The notes under the pieces were generated by a model. That model worked only from the letters and a program-made list of their open reading frames with translations, had not been told where the DNA came from and ran no database searches. A stretch of DNA of 64,000 bases. It comes from Pseudomonadota bacterium (lineage in GTDB: Bacteria; Pseudomonadota; Alphaproteobacteria; UBA1280; RI-95). Positions 9,673 to 17,796 of this stretch are shown here, piece by piece (positions within the stretch are counted from its first letter, which is position 1; every line of letters starts with the position of its first letter). Position numbers and translations under genes: made by a program. The DNA lies in contig WGLU01000001.1 in the NCBI GenBank assembly GCA_016125375.1, positions 1 to 64,000 of the forward strand, given 5' to 3'.

Positions 9673-11040
9673 ATGGCATCATCTCAGGCTCAAGGCCCGT
9701 CGAATCCGTTTGGCGTATTCGCCAAAGCGACGGAGCTTAAAAAGCGTATTCTGTTCGTACTGGTAGCACTGATTGTCTACCGCCTTGGTACGCACATTCC
9801 GCTGCCTGGGATTGATGCTGTGGCCCTTGGCAAGAACTTGGCACAACTCCAGCATTCCTCGCAGGGGCTGTCCGGTGCTTTCAATATGTTCAACATGTTT
9901 TCCGGTGGTGCGTTCAAGCGCATGACCATTTTTGCGTTGAACATCATGCCGTACATTACGGCCTCTATTATCATTCAGCTGCTGAGCTCCATGTACCCCT
10001 CTCTTCAGGAAATGAAGAAGGAAGGGGAGATGGGCCGCCGCAAGATGAACCAATACACCCGCTACCTGACAGTAGCGCTGGCCATGTTCCAAGGGATGGG
10101 GCTTGCGATTGGTCTGGAAAGCATGCAGGTGACAGCCGACGGCATCGTGTATAACGTTGTTGCCGATCCGGGCCTGATCTTCCGTCTGCAAACTGCCTTC
10201 ACACTGACCGCTGGTTCCGTGTTCGTGATGTGGCTGGGCGAGCAGATTAGCCAGAAGGGTGTTGGTAACGGCGCGTCGCTGATTATCTTCTCCGGTATCG
10301 TAGCCGAGTTGCCCCGCGCACTGGTGAATACCTTTGATATGGCTAAAGTCGGCACAATGAGCGAGTACTTCCTGCTGGGTCTGGTGCTCTTTATTGTGGC
10401 TGTCATGGGTTTCGTTGTGTTCATGGAAAATGCACAGCGCCGTATCCTGATTCAGTATCCGAAGCGTCAGGTTGGCCTGAAAATGACCGGTGGTGAATCG
10501 AACCACATGCCACTCAAGCTGAACATGGCTGGTGTTATCCCTGCAATCTTTGCAAGCTCTATCCTGCTGTTCCCGATGAGCATCGCAAGTTTTGCACCGG
10601 AAAGCGAACTGGCGCAGATGATTGGTGCCCACTTGGCACCGGGCCGTCCGACCTACGAAATGCTGTTTGTTGCTGCTGTTATGTTCTTCTGCTTCTTCTA
10701 TACCGCGGTTGTGTTCAACCCGGAAGAAACTGCGGACAACATCAAAAAGTCCGGTGGCTTTATCCCTGGTATCCGCCCGGGCAAGGCAACTGCCGAGTAC
10801 TTTGACTATATTCTGACACGCCTGACTGTGCTGGGTTCTGTTTACATTGCCGCCGTCTGCGTATTGCCCCAGATTCTGCTGACTCAGTACAGCGTGCCGT
10901 TCTACTTTGGCGGTACCAGCTTGCTGATCGTTGTGAGTGTAACGCTGGATACCGTAACGCAAATCCAGTCGCACCTGATTGCACACCGCTACGAAGGTCT
11001 GTTGAAGAAAACCAAATTCCGCAACCGGGCAAAGGCATAG
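9673..11040 (+). CDS. secY: Protein translocase subunit SecY
   Basis: A 455-residue polytopic protein, the channel of the Sec translocon, with about ten membrane segments. Visible signatures are RIPLPGI-like GTHIPLPGIDAV near the N-terminus, NIMPYITASIIIQLL, GERISQ-like LGEQISQKGVGNGASLIIF, and the cytoplasmic segments QRRILIQYPKRQVG and GIRPGKATAEYFDYIL. It works with SecE and SecG, and with SecA encoded at 18851-21493. Its place after rplO is standard. Confidence 0.98.
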   Translation: MASSQAQGPSNPFGVFAKATELKKRILFVLVALIVYRLGTHIPLPGIDAVALGKNLAQLQHSSQGLSGAFNMFNMFSGGAFKRMTIFALNIMPYITASIIIQLLSSMYPSLQEMKKEGEMGRRKMNQYTRYLTVALAMFQGMGLAIGLESMQVTADGIVYNVVADPGLIFRLQTAFTLTAGSVFVMWLGEQISQKGVGNGASLIIFSGIVAELPRALVNTFDMAKVGTMSEYFLLGLVLFIVAVMGFVVFMENAQRRILIQYPKRQVGLKMTGGESNHMPLKLNMAGVIPAIFASSILLFPMSIASFAPESELAQMIGAHLAPGRPTYEMLFVAAVMFFCFFYTAVVFNPEETADNIKKSGGFIPGIRPGKATAEYFDYILTRLTVLGSVYIAAVCVLPQILLTQYSVPFYFGGTSLLIVVSVTLDTVTQIQSHLIAHRYEGLLKKTKFRNRAKA

Positions 11041-11050
11041 GGCAGGGGAC

Positions 11051-11704
11051 ATGCGCGTTGTATTGATGGGGCCTCCGGGCGCAGGAAAAGGAACACAGGC
11101 TGACCTGCTCAAGGAGCGCTCTGGCAAACCCAAGCTCTCGACAGGTGATATGCTCCGCGCTGCTGTAGCAGAAGGTTCTCCGGTCGGTAAGCAGGTTGAC
11201 GAGATTATGAAACGCGGCGATTTGGTGCCGGACGATTTGATGGTTGCCATCATCGAAGAACGCATCAAAAAGCCCGATTGCGCGAGCGGATACATCTTGG
11301 ATGGGTTCCCGCGTACAGTTGCTCAAGCAGAAACGCTTGACAAAATGCTCAAGAAGCACAATCTTGCGCTGGACCACATTTTTTATCTGGATGTGGATGA
11401 GGAAGTTGTTGTGGAGCGTTTTGCCGGCCGCCGTGTGGCGCCAAAATCTGGCAGAACGTACCACGTGCGGTTTAATCCGCCAAAAGTTACTGGGATTTGT
11501 GATGATTCCGGTGAGGAACTGGTACAGCGGAGTGACGACAAAGAAGAAGTTGTTCGCCACCGCCTGACTGTTTATCGCGAACAGACTGCCCCGGTGTTGG
11601 AGTACTACCGCAAACAGGGCCGTTTGGAGACCGTAGACGGGATGCAACCGGTTGAAAAAGTTTATGAGGCGATCAGCCAGCGCCTGCATGGCGCCGCCGC
11701 CTGA
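11051..11704 (+). CDS. adk: Adenylate kinase
   Basis: A 217-residue long-form adenylate kinase converting AMP and ATP to two ADP. The P-loop [10 protein letters not shown] is at residues 7-16, followed by STGDMLRAA, the [11 protein letters not shown] motif and the lid [20 protein letters not shown]. The lid has no four-cysteine zinc site. Position between secY and infA is the ancestral arrangement also seen in Gram-positive bacteria. Confidence 0.98.
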   Translation: MRVVLMGPPGAGKGTQADLLKERSGKPKLSTGDMLRAAVAEGSPVGKQVDEIMKRGDLVPDDLMVAIIEERIKKPDCASGYILDGFPRTVAQAETLDKMLKKHNLALDHIFYLDVDEEVVVERFAGRRVAPKSGRTYHVRFNPPKVTGICDDSGEELVQRSDDKEEVVRHRLTVYREQTAPVLEYYRKQGRLETVDGMQPVEKVYEAISQRLHGAAA

Positions 11705-11724
11705 TAAAAAGGACGAGGGAAGAC

Positions 11725-11943
11725 GTGGCAAGAAATGACATGATCGAAGTGGAAGGCAAGGTTGTTGAAGCGTTGCCTAACCAAACTTTCCGGGTACAAC
11801 TGGAAAACGGTCATCAGATTCTGGCCTACACATCCGGCCGTATGCGTATGAACTACATTCGCATCTTGCCAGGTGACGCGGTGACATGCGAAATGACGCC
11901 GTATGACCTGACAAAAGGCCGTATCGTCTACCGTAAAAAGTAA
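11725..11943 (+). CDS. infA: Translation initiation factor IF-1
   Basis: A 72-residue OB-fold protein with the family patterns [25 protein letters not shown] and [26 protein letters not shown]-1 blocks the A site during initiation. The start is a GTG (11725), which gives the standard [11 protein letters not shown]-terminus. Finding infA between adk and rpmJ is unusual for an alphaproteobacterium, where it normally lies elsewhere. Confidence 0.97.
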   Translation: MARNDMIEVEGKVVEALPNQTFRVQLENGHQILAYTSGRMRMNYIRILPGDAVTCEMTPYDLTKGRIVYRKK

Positions 11944-11967
11944 CGTTGAGTAGGGAAAGGGAAGCAC

Positions 11968-12081
11968 ATGAAAGTACAGGCTTCTGTAAAACCGCGCTGC
12001 AAAGAGTGCCGTGTGATCAAGCGTCACGGCCGCGTGATGGTGATCTGCAAGGATCCCAACCACAAACAGCGTCAGGGTTAA
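11968..12081 (+). CDS. rpmJ: 50S ribosomal protein L36 (cysteine type)
   Basis: A 37-residue reading frame starting [19 protein letters not shown] and ending NPN-like DPNHKQRQG. The zinc ligands of the C+ form of L36 are present: two cysteines in CKEC, one in VICKD and the histidine in NHKQ. GGAAAGG lies before the ATG. Typical alphaproteobacteria carry a longer cysteine-free L36, so this form and its place next to infA are taxonomic clues. Confidence 0.95.
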   Translation: MKVQASVKPRCKECRVIKRHGRVMVICKDPNHKQRQG

Positions 12082-12084
12082 TGC

Positions 12085-12112
12085 TTGACACGCAGGGGAA
12101 TTCTGTTATTTT
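12085..12112 (+). promoter_or_regulatory. Internal sigma70 promoter upstream of rpsM
   Basis: A perfect -35 box TTGACA (12085-12090) is followed after 16 bases by TATTTT (12107-12112). It lies in the 79-base gap between rpmJ and rpsM, so rpsM, rpsK, rpoA and rplQ may be transcribed separately from the spc genes. The -10 box overlaps a hairpin described in the next entry. Confidence 0.65.
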
Positions 12113-12126
12113 CCTGCAAGCTTTTT
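12092..12126 (+). terminator. Terminator-like hairpin overlapping the rpsM promoter
   Basis: GCAGGGGAA (12092-12100) can pair with TTTTCCTGC (12109-12117), nine pairs including two G-U, with an eight-base loop. Five T residues follow at 12122-12126. It could end transcripts coming from secY-rpmJ while the overlapping promoter starts a new one. The pairing is seen; the role is inferred. Confidence 0.45.
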
Positions 12127-12160
12127 AGTGACTAATTCCGAGATTTAAGGAGTTTGAGCC

Positions 12161-12529
12161 GTGGCTCGTATTGCTGGTGTAAACATTCCAAGTGAAAAAC
12201 AGGTGTGGATCGGCCTGACCAGCATCTTTGGTATTGGGCAGAAAACCTCTAAGGACATTCTGACCAAAGCAAAGGTGGCGCCGACCACTCGTGTACACGC
12301 GTTGTCCGAAGAGGAAGTAACGCGTATCCGTAACGTAATTGATGCCGACCAAGTGGTAGAGGGTGATCTGCGTCGTGAAATCGCGCTGAACATCAAACGC
12401 CTCATGGACCTGGGCTGCTACCGCGGCCTGCGTCACCGCCGTGGTCTGCCGGTACGTGGTCAACGTACCCAAACCAACGCCCGTACCCGTAAAGGCCCAC
12501 GTGCCGGCGCGGTTACCAAGAAGAAGTAA
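12161..12529 (+). CDS. rpsM: 30S ribosomal protein S13
   Basis: A 122-residue S13 starting (GTG) [20 protein letters not shown] and ending [24 protein letters not shown]13 contacts the P-site tRNA and helix 38 of the 50S subunit. AAGGAG at 12147-12152 lies eight bases before the GTG. rpsK follows after 12 bases. Confidence 0.98.
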   Translation: MARIAGVNIPSEKQVWIGLTSIFGIGQKTSKDILTKAKVAPTTRVHALSEEEVTRIRNVIDADQVVEGDLRREIALNIKRLMDLGCYRGLRHRRGLPVRGQRTQTNARTRKGPRAGAVTKKK

Positions 12530-12541
12530 GGTTAAGTAGAG

Positions 12542-12940
12542 ATGGCTCGTAAAGACACTTCTGCCGCCCGCTTGAAGCGTAAAGACCGCAAGAATATTAC
12601 CAGCGGTGTAGCGCACATCAACGCGACATTTAACAACACCATCGTGACCATCAGCGATGCCCAGGGTAACACCATTTCCTGGTCCAGCTCCGGTGCACAA
12701 GGCTTTAAGGGTTCGCGTAAGTCGACCCCGTACGCTTCGCAGGTTGCTGCTGAAGTTGCTGGCCGCGCTGCTCAGGAACACGGCATGAAAGTGCTGGATG
12801 TTGAGGTTAAAGGTCCCGGTTCCGGTCGTGAATCCGCTGTGCGTGCCCTGCACACCATCGGTTTCCAAGTGAACTCCATCCGCGACGTAACCCCGATCCC
12901 GCACAACGGCTGCCGCGCGCCTAAGCGCCGCCGCGTCTAA
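12542..12940 (+). CDS. rpsK: 30S ribosomal protein S11
   Basis: A 132-residue S11 with [21 protein letters not shown] near the middle and the ending [19 protein letters not shown]11 lines the E-site cleft of the 30S platform. Unlike in gamma- and betaproteobacteria, rpsD does not follow; rpoA comes next after 69 bases, as in alphaproteobacteria and Gram-positives. Confidence 0.98.
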   Translation: MARKDTSAARLKRKDRKNITSGVAHINATFNNTIVTISDAQGNTISWSSSGAQGFKGSRKSTPYASQVAAEVAGRAAQEHGMKVLDVEVKGPGSGRESAVRALHTIGFQVNSIRDVTPIPHNGCRAPKRRRV

Positions 12941-13009
12941 GCGGATTTCGGATTTATATCCGGCTACACCTTTATAGACTAACGCTGATTACGAGTAGGA
13001 AAACGACCG

Positions 13010-14026
13010 ATGCAGATTCAGGCAAACTGGAAAGAACTGATCAAGCCCAGCAAGCTGAACTTTACCGCCGGTAACGACCCGCGCAAGAACGCGCGCGTTG
13101 TGGTGGAGCCGCTGGAGCGTGGTTTTGGTTTTACCATGGGTAACGCCCTGCGCCGCATCCTGCTGTCCAGCCTGCAAGGCTCGGCAGTGACGATGATTAA
13201 AGTTGGCGGTGTGCTGCACGAGTTCTCCTCCATTGACGGTGTGAACGAAGATGTCACCGACATCATCCTGAACATCAAGGCAATGGCCATCCGTATGCAC
13301 AGCGAAGATACAAAAACCGTTATGCTGCGTGCCAAGGGCCCTGGTGCTGTGACTGCTGGCCAGATTGAAACCGGCCACGATGTGGAAGTTATCGATTCTG
13401 ACCACCACATCTGCACACTGGCTGATGGCGCCTCGCTGGAGATGGAACTGACCATCGCTACCGGTAAAGGTTACGAGCCTGCTGCTGCGCACGCCCCTGA
13501 AGAAGCTGTTATCGGCCTGATTCCGATCGACGCCATCTTCTCGCCGGTTCGCCGCGTAGCCTATAAAGTTGACGACGCCCGTGTTGGTCAGATTACCGAC
13601 TACGACAAACTGACTCTGGACATCGAAACCAACGGCGTTGTGTCCCCTGAAGATGCGCTGGCCTACGCTGCCCGCATTCTGCAAGACCAGCTTTCCCTGT
13701 TCATCAACTTCGACGAAGTTGTTGAAGAGGAAGTGAAGAAAGAAGACGAAATCGACTTCAACCCCAACCTGCTGATGCGCGTTGACGAGTTGGAGCTGTC
13801 GGTTCGCAGCGCAAACTGCCTGAAGAACGACAACATCGTCTACATCGGCGATCTGGTTCAAAAGACCGAAGCCGAAATGCTCAAGACCCCCAACTTTGGC
13901 CGTAAGTCGCTGAACGAGATTAAAGAAGTTCTGGCGCAGCTGGGTCTGGGTCTGGGTATGAAACTGGACAACTGGCCGCCGGAGAACATCTCCGATCTGG
14001 CTAAGAAGTTCGAACGTAGCTACTAA
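13010..14026 (+). CDS. rpoA: RNA polymerase subunit alpha
   Basis: A 338-residue alpha subunit. The N-terminal assembly domain (about 1-235) contains [21 protein letters not shown]. After an acidic linker the C-terminal domain (about 260-330) carries the helix-hairpin-helix [21 protein letters not shown] that contacts UP elements and activators. It is transcribed with rpsM, rpsK and rplQ. The gap before it (12941-13009) contains a short imperfect hairpin and no strong promoter. Confidence 0.98.
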   Translation: MQIQANWKELIKPSKLNFTAGNDPRKNARVVVEPLERGFGFTMGNALRRILLSSLQGSAVTMIKVGGVLHEFSSIDGVNEDVTDIILNIKAMAIRMHSEDTKTVMLRAKGPGAVTAGQIETGHDVEVIDSDHHICTLADGASLEMELTIATGKGYEPAAAHAPEEAVIGLIPIDAIFSPVRRVAYKVDDARVGQITDYDKLTLDIETNGVVSPEDALAYAARILQDQLSLFINFDEVVEEEVKKEDEIDFNPNLLMRVDELELSVRSANCLKNDNIVYIGDLVQKTEAEMLKTPNFGRKSLNEIKEVLAQLGLGLGMKLDNWPPENISDLAKKFERSY

Positions 14027-14053
14027 TTAGTTGTTTTAAGAGAGGATAAACCC

Positions 14054-14569
14054 ATGCGTCATGGAGTTGCCGGCCGCAAGTTCAGCCGCCAAAGCGACCA
14101 CCGCAAAGCAATGCTGGGCAACCTGGCTACCTCGCTGCTGAAGCATGGTCAAATCAAGACCACGCTGGCGAAAGCAAAGGACCTGCGCCGTGTTGTAGAG
14201 CCCCTGATCACCAAAGCTAAAAAAGGTGACCTGGCTGCTCGCCGCGAAGTCATGAAAACCGTTACTGAAAAAGGCGTTGTTGCCCGTCTGTTCGACGAAA
14301 TCGCCCCCGCATTCAAAGCCCGCAACGGTGGTTACACCCGCGTGCTGAAAGCCGGCTGGCGCCAAGGCGACGCTGCTGATATGGCCATCATTGAACTGGT
14401 AGACCAGCCCAAAGCTGCTGCTCCTGCCAAGGCCGAAGGTAAAGAAACCGCCAAGAAGGCTGCCCCGGCTAAAGAAGCCAAAGCTGCTGATAAAGGCGAA
14501 ACCAAAGCTAAGGCCGCTGCTGCAAAGCCTGCTGCTAAAGCCAAGAAAGCAAAGACTGAAGAGAAGTAA
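14054..14569 (+). CDS. rplQ: 50S ribosomal protein L17 with lysine/alanine-rich tail
   Basis: The first 120 residues are a standard L17 ([21 protein letters not shown], then [24 protein letters not shown]). The protein continues to 171 residues through a tail of alternating lysine, alanine, proline and glutamate, similar in style to the tail on S5. L17 lies near the tunnel exit. It ends the alpha series and is followed by a strong terminator. Confidence 0.97.
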   Translation: MRHGVAGRKFSRQSDHRKAMLGNLATSLLKHGQIKTTLAKAKDLRRVVEPLITKAKKGDLAARREVMKTVTEKGVVARLFDEIAPAFKARNGGYTRVLKAGWRQGDAADMAIIELVDQPKAAAPAKAEGKETAKKAAPAKEAKAADKGETKAKAAAAKPAAKAKKAKTEEK

Positions 14570-14600
14570 TTCTCTCCGCCTTTGTGCCGACCTGTTCGGA

Positions 14601-14633
14601 AAGACCCCCACAGCATGTGGGGGTCTTTTTTTT
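14601..14633 (+). terminator. Intrinsic terminator after rplQ
   Basis: A perfect 12-base-pair stem (14601-14612 with 14616-14627) with loop GCA runs into eight T residues. It closes the ribosomal protein series. Confidence 0.95.
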
Positions 14634-14643
14634 CATGTAGATA

Positions 14644-14677
14644 AGCGCTTGCAGGCGGCCAGCCGAACGCCTATATG
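14644..14677 (+). promoter_or_regulatory. Promoter of the 14811 unit
   Basis: TTGCAG (14649-14654), a 17-base spacer and TATATG (14672-14677), just downstream of the rplQ terminator. The -35 box sits in an 11-mer, AGCGCTTGCAG, that recurs exactly in the promoter of the minus-strand unit at 23329-23362. A leader of about 130 bases, pyrimidine-rich near its end, separates it from the start codon. Confidence 0.65.
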
Positions 14678-14810
14678 GTTAGAAGCTTTGTAAAAGCTCG
14701 TATGCTTATCTTGACCGTTTTGCATCTCATCCTGCGACTCTCCGTCGCACAAAGCGGCTTAAGTCTGCGTGCGTCCCTTCCACACTTCTTTCTCTGTACA
14801 GGAGGACATC

Positions 14811-16010
14811 ATGTCCAACAACTTCCGCAACACCTCCCTCGCGGCTCAGCTCAAGGCGGCTGGTGCCGTGGCCAAGGTCATGTCGGCTGCCGCCGACGAA
14901 GTGACCGAAGCCAAGAACATCGCCGGTCAGGCTCTGGTGGCTGCGGCTTCCTTCGCCGAAGCCGTCAACATCGAGGTCCCCGCGCCGCGGTTCGACGGGC
15001 TCTACCAGCCCGACACCGCCAAGCGCGAAATCGCGGGTAAGGCCCTCAACGCCTACATCCGCAACTACCTGGGCCGGGTGAAGAACACGGTGCTCAAGCG
15101 TGAGCTCAACGCGTTCGACATCCTCTCGGTGGACCTCATCGACAAGGTGCTGAACACCCTGGCGCGTCTGCACGAAGGCATCGCCAAGGCCGAAGCGGCC
15201 AGCAAGCGCAACCAGCTCTCCATCTACACCAAGGTCGTTCGCGGCCGCGGCGGTGTGGACGAGCTGCTCGGCAAGCTGGCGATGAGCGGCGACATGGAGG
15301 ACATCCTCCGTGCCCATGCCCGCTCGGCGCTCGACCGCTCCCGCGGTCGTCTGAAGGCCAAGGCGGACGAGGCGAATGCCACGTTCATCAAGGCCGACAG
15401 CGATCTGGCGGCGCTGGCCGAGAAGGCCGACAGCGCGTCGCTGGCCAAGATGGGCGAGGCGGAAGCCACGTTCAACAAGGCCAAGAAGCAGGTCGAAGTG
15501 GTGGCTGCGGCCATCAAGCTGCTGGAGGACGCCGAGAACACCGATCTGGTGGACAAGGCGACCCGTGTGGTCCACGCCATCTACAAGATGGATGTGTTCG
15601 CCCATCACGCCAAGCAGCGCGCCAAGCGCATCGCCGAGGCCAAGTCGAAGCCCGTCAAGGCCGAGACCGAGCCCAAGGCCGAGAAGGCCGGCAAGCGCCG
15701 TAAGCGCCGTCGTGGCGGCAAGAAGGGCAAGGGCGGCAACGCTCCGGCCCCGCAGGCGACCGAAACGGCTCCGGCCGTCGAGGAAGCCGCTGCCGAGCCG
15801 GTGATCGTGACCGGTAGCTGCGGCAACGACTGCAGCACCTGCCCGGTCGCGGCAACCTGCGAGTCCGTCATCGAGGCCCCCGCGGCCGACGTGCCGGAAG
15901 CGTTCGCCAACCGGGCCGACGACTACCGCGCCTACGTGGCCGAGAAGGGCAAGGCCCCGGCGAATGCCGGTGTGCTGACCCGCTGGGTCAACGCCCGCAA
16001 CAAGGCCTAA
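14811..16010 (+). CDS. Uncharacterised coiled-coil protein with basic tract and four-cysteine cluster
   Basis: A 399-residue protein I do not recognise. Residues 1-280 are almost entirely helical and alanine/lysine-rich. Residues 293-309 form a strongly basic tract (KAGKRRKRRRGGKKGKGG) suggesting nucleic-acid binding. A proline/alanine linker is followed by cysteines at 337, 341, 344 and 350 (C-x3-C-x2-C-x5-C), which could bind zinc or an Fe-S cluster. The end (WVNARNKA) is aromatic/basic. AGGAGGA at 14800-14806 decides the start at 14811 over an upstream in-frame start at 14769. Codon third positions are nearly all G or C and CTC, GTC and AAG are common, unlike the ribosomal genes beside it. 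It has its own promoter and terminator. Confidence 0.85.
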   Translation: MSNNFRNTSLAAQLKAAGAVAKVMSAAADEVTEAKNIAGQALVAAASFAEAVNIEVPAPRFDGLYQPDTAKREIAGKALNAYIRNYLGRVKNTVLKRELNAFDILSVDLIDKVLNTLARLHEGIAKAEAASKRNQLSIYTKVVRGRGGVDELLGKLAMSGDMEDILRAHARSALDRSRGRLKAKADEANATFIKADSDLAALAEKADSASLAKMGEAEATFNKAKKQVEVVAAAIKLLEDAENTDLVDKATRVVHAIYKMDVFAHHAKQRAKRIAEAKSKPVKAETEPKAEKAGKRRKRRRGGKKGKGGNAPAPQATETAPAVEEAAAEPVIVTGSCGNDCSTCPVAATCESVIEAPAADVPEAFANRADDYRAYVAEKGKAPANAGVLTRWVNARNKA

Positions 16011-16028
16011 CGGCAACAAGCGAAACGG

Positions 16029-16060
16029 AAAGGCTCCCCTCGGGGAGCCTTTCTTTTTTT
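16029..16060 (+). terminator. Intrinsic terminator of the 14811 unit
   Basis: Stem AAAGGCTCCC (16029-16038) with GGGAGCCTTT (16043-16052), loop CTCG, then a long T run to 16060. It is preceded by GCGAAACGGAA, a near copy (other orientation) of the leader motif found in related units. Confidence 0.93.
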
Positions 16061-16070
16061 GTGGGTCGGG

Positions 16071-16790
16071 TTAGCGGGTGCGGGTAACGATATAACCAAC
16101 CGAAGGGGTTGCTCCGGCAACAACATCCAGTACGGTTTCGTCATTATCCTTAAAGCCCACAACCTTGAGGCTGGAACCGGGGAGGTTCTCGACCTCGAAG
16201 GTCATGCCTTCCTTAAGGCCCTGGGCTCGGCTGCCGGCAATAACAACCTGCGTGCCTTCCTGACTCAGGACCGTGCTGCGCCAAGCCTGCGAGGCCAGAC
16301 GTTTGCCCAGTTCTGTAACCAGCTGGCTCACCGCATCGCCCAGAGCGGCCGGTGAGGCGCTGCCCGCATCGCGCAGGGCAGGGAACATGGCCTGCTGGTT
16401 ATCGCCAACGCCCACAACATCCCCGCTGGTAACGGGTTTGCCTTGCATGTCCAGCAGGGTGTAGCCCATCCGGTAGTAGGCGGGGCGTTTTTCGGCTTTG
16501 AGAACGCCGACAATACGCGGTTTGCTGCCCAGCGATTCTGCCCGTTCGGCAGGCAGACCATCATTAATCACAAGATTATAGGCGCTGAACTCGTCCTCGG
16601 ACACGGGGGACAGTGTCCCGGATGTGGCCATGGCCTGTTCGACCTGCGCCCGCAGGTCGCTGTTCGCGGTAACGATTTTAATCATGTGCTTGGGCTGGTT
16701 GCCGCCGCTGCCGCCGAACGGGCTGGTGGATGTGGTTGCACACCCGGCCAGAACAGCTGCAAAAGCGAAAACGGAAAGTCGGCGCAACAT
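16071..16790 (-). CDS. Predicted lipoprotein, function unknown
   Basis: A 239-residue protein with a lipoprotein signal peptide: MLRRLSVFAFAAVLAGC, the cysteine at 17 being the lipidation site, followed by a serine/glycine-rich linker. The mature part looks like a periplasmic domain with a beta-rich C-terminal module (EGMTFEVENLPGSSLKVVGF). No enzymatic motif is visible. It lies 18 bases downstream of the parvulin gene in the same direction, so the two probably form an operon and may serve envelope biogenesis. Confidence 0.85.
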   Translation of the reverse strand: MLRRLSVFAFAAVLAGCATTSTSPFGGSGGNQPKHMIKIVTANSDLRAQVEQAMATSGTLSPVSEDEFSAYNLVINDGLPAERAESLGSKPRIVGVLKAEKRPAYYRMGYTLLDMQGKPVTSGDVVGVGDNQQAMFPALRDAGSASPAALGDAVSQLVTELGKRLASQAWRSTVLSQEGTQVVIAGSRAQGLKEGMTFEVENLPGSSLKVVGFKDNDETVLDVVAGATPSVGYIVTRTR

Positions 16791-16808
16791 ACCGGTATCC
16801 CCTCAGGT

Positions 16809-17600
16809 TTAGTTGGTTTTGTACTCGATTTTGGCTTTGGACTTAAGCGAGGCCATAAAGTCGGCGTACACTTTTTCGCTCAGCGACTCACGGATTTCGC
16901 TTTCCAGTTCGGAAAGCTCAGGCACGTGTTTATCGTCGCGGTCGGTCACCTGAATGACGTGCCAGCCAAAGTCGGTCTTAACCGGTGTTTTGGTGTATTC
17001 GCCTTTTTTCAGGGTAAAAGCAGCATCGGAGAAGGGTTTGACCATCTCGCCAGCGGTAAACCAGCCCAGTTCGCCACCGTTCGGGCCGGTTGGGCCAACG
17101 GAGTACTGTTTGGCCAGATCTTCGAACTTGGCACCTTTATCCAGTTTTTTGATGATGTCGGCGGCTTCGGCCTGTTCTTTCACCAGAATGTGACGGGCGG
17201 AAATGGCTGGAGCGGCGTAATCACCTTTGATTTTTTCGTAGTGGGCGGCAATCGCTTCGTCGGTCAGAGCCTTATCCATTTGCGACTGGATGGTGTATTT
17301 GAAGACCATGCCTTCTTTCACCATGGCCAGCTCCTGTTGGAAGGCGGGAGTTTTTTCTACGCCCAGTTTGTTGGCTTCCTGTGAAACCAGCGTCTGGTCA
17401 ATCAGGCGGTCCAGAATGGCTTTGCGGACTTCTTTCGCGCGGGCCTCGTCCAGCTGCATGGGCAGGGCCTTCATGTAGTCTTCTACTTTTTGTTCGGTAA
17501 TGGCGGTGCCGTTGACAGTAACAAGTGTAGAGGTATCGGCAGCCATAGCCATCAGAGGCAGAGCGCTCAGCAGACAGGTGACGGAAATCAGGCGTTTCAT
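16809..17600 (-). CDS. Periplasmic parvulin-type peptidyl-prolyl isomerase
   Basis: A 263-residue protein with a signal peptide (cleavage likely after ALPLMAMAA), an N-terminal chaperone-like helical part (about 25-120) and a parvulin domain (about 130-225) with the markers ISARHILVKEQAEA, FEDLAKQYSVGPTGPNGGELGWF and FGWHVIQV. It should catalyse proline cis/trans isomerisation on envelope proteins, in the manner of PpiC, PrsA or SurA. A lipoprotein gene follows in the same operon; the M23 peptidase gene is divergent. Confidence 0.92.
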   Translation of the reverse strand: MKRLISVTCLLSALPLMAMAADTSTLVTVNGTAITEQKVEDYMKALPMQLDEARAKEVRKAILDRLIDQTLVSQEANKLGVEKTPAFQQELAMVKEGMVFKYTIQSQMDKALTDEAIAAHYEKIKGDYAAPAISARHILVKEQAEAADIIKKLDKGAKFEDLAKQYSVGPTGPNGGELGWFTAGEMVKPFSDAAFTLKKGEYTKTPVKTDFGWHVIQVTDRDDKHVPELSELESEIRESLSEKVYADFMASLKSKAKIEYKTN

Positions 17601-17687
17601 CGACGTTATCCTTCAATGGTTCTTGGTCGGTTTAGAAAGCTTTCACAGCTTGCCGCGAGCGGGCATTTTTTTCAAGTTAAAAGCCCG

Positions 17688-17716
17688 TTGGATTGACCCG
17701 CTGAAAGGGGTATGAT
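17688..17716 (+). promoter_or_regulatory. Promoter upstream of the M23 peptidase and secA
   Basis: TTGGAT (17688-17693), a 17-base spacer and TATGAT (17711-17716), about 80 bases before the GTG at 17797. It lies in the 196-base divergent gap after the isomerase gene. Confidence 0.6.
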
Positions 17717-17796
17717 AAGACACTTTGAAACGGCGCCAAAGGGGCAGTTCTCCGGCTGTTTTAGAACAAAAATTAGGCAACAGATAACGTAACCCT

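Noticed and set aside
9679-11295. A 538-codon frame antisense to secY and adk
   Set aside because: It spans two well-supported genes and lacks any domain or start signal.
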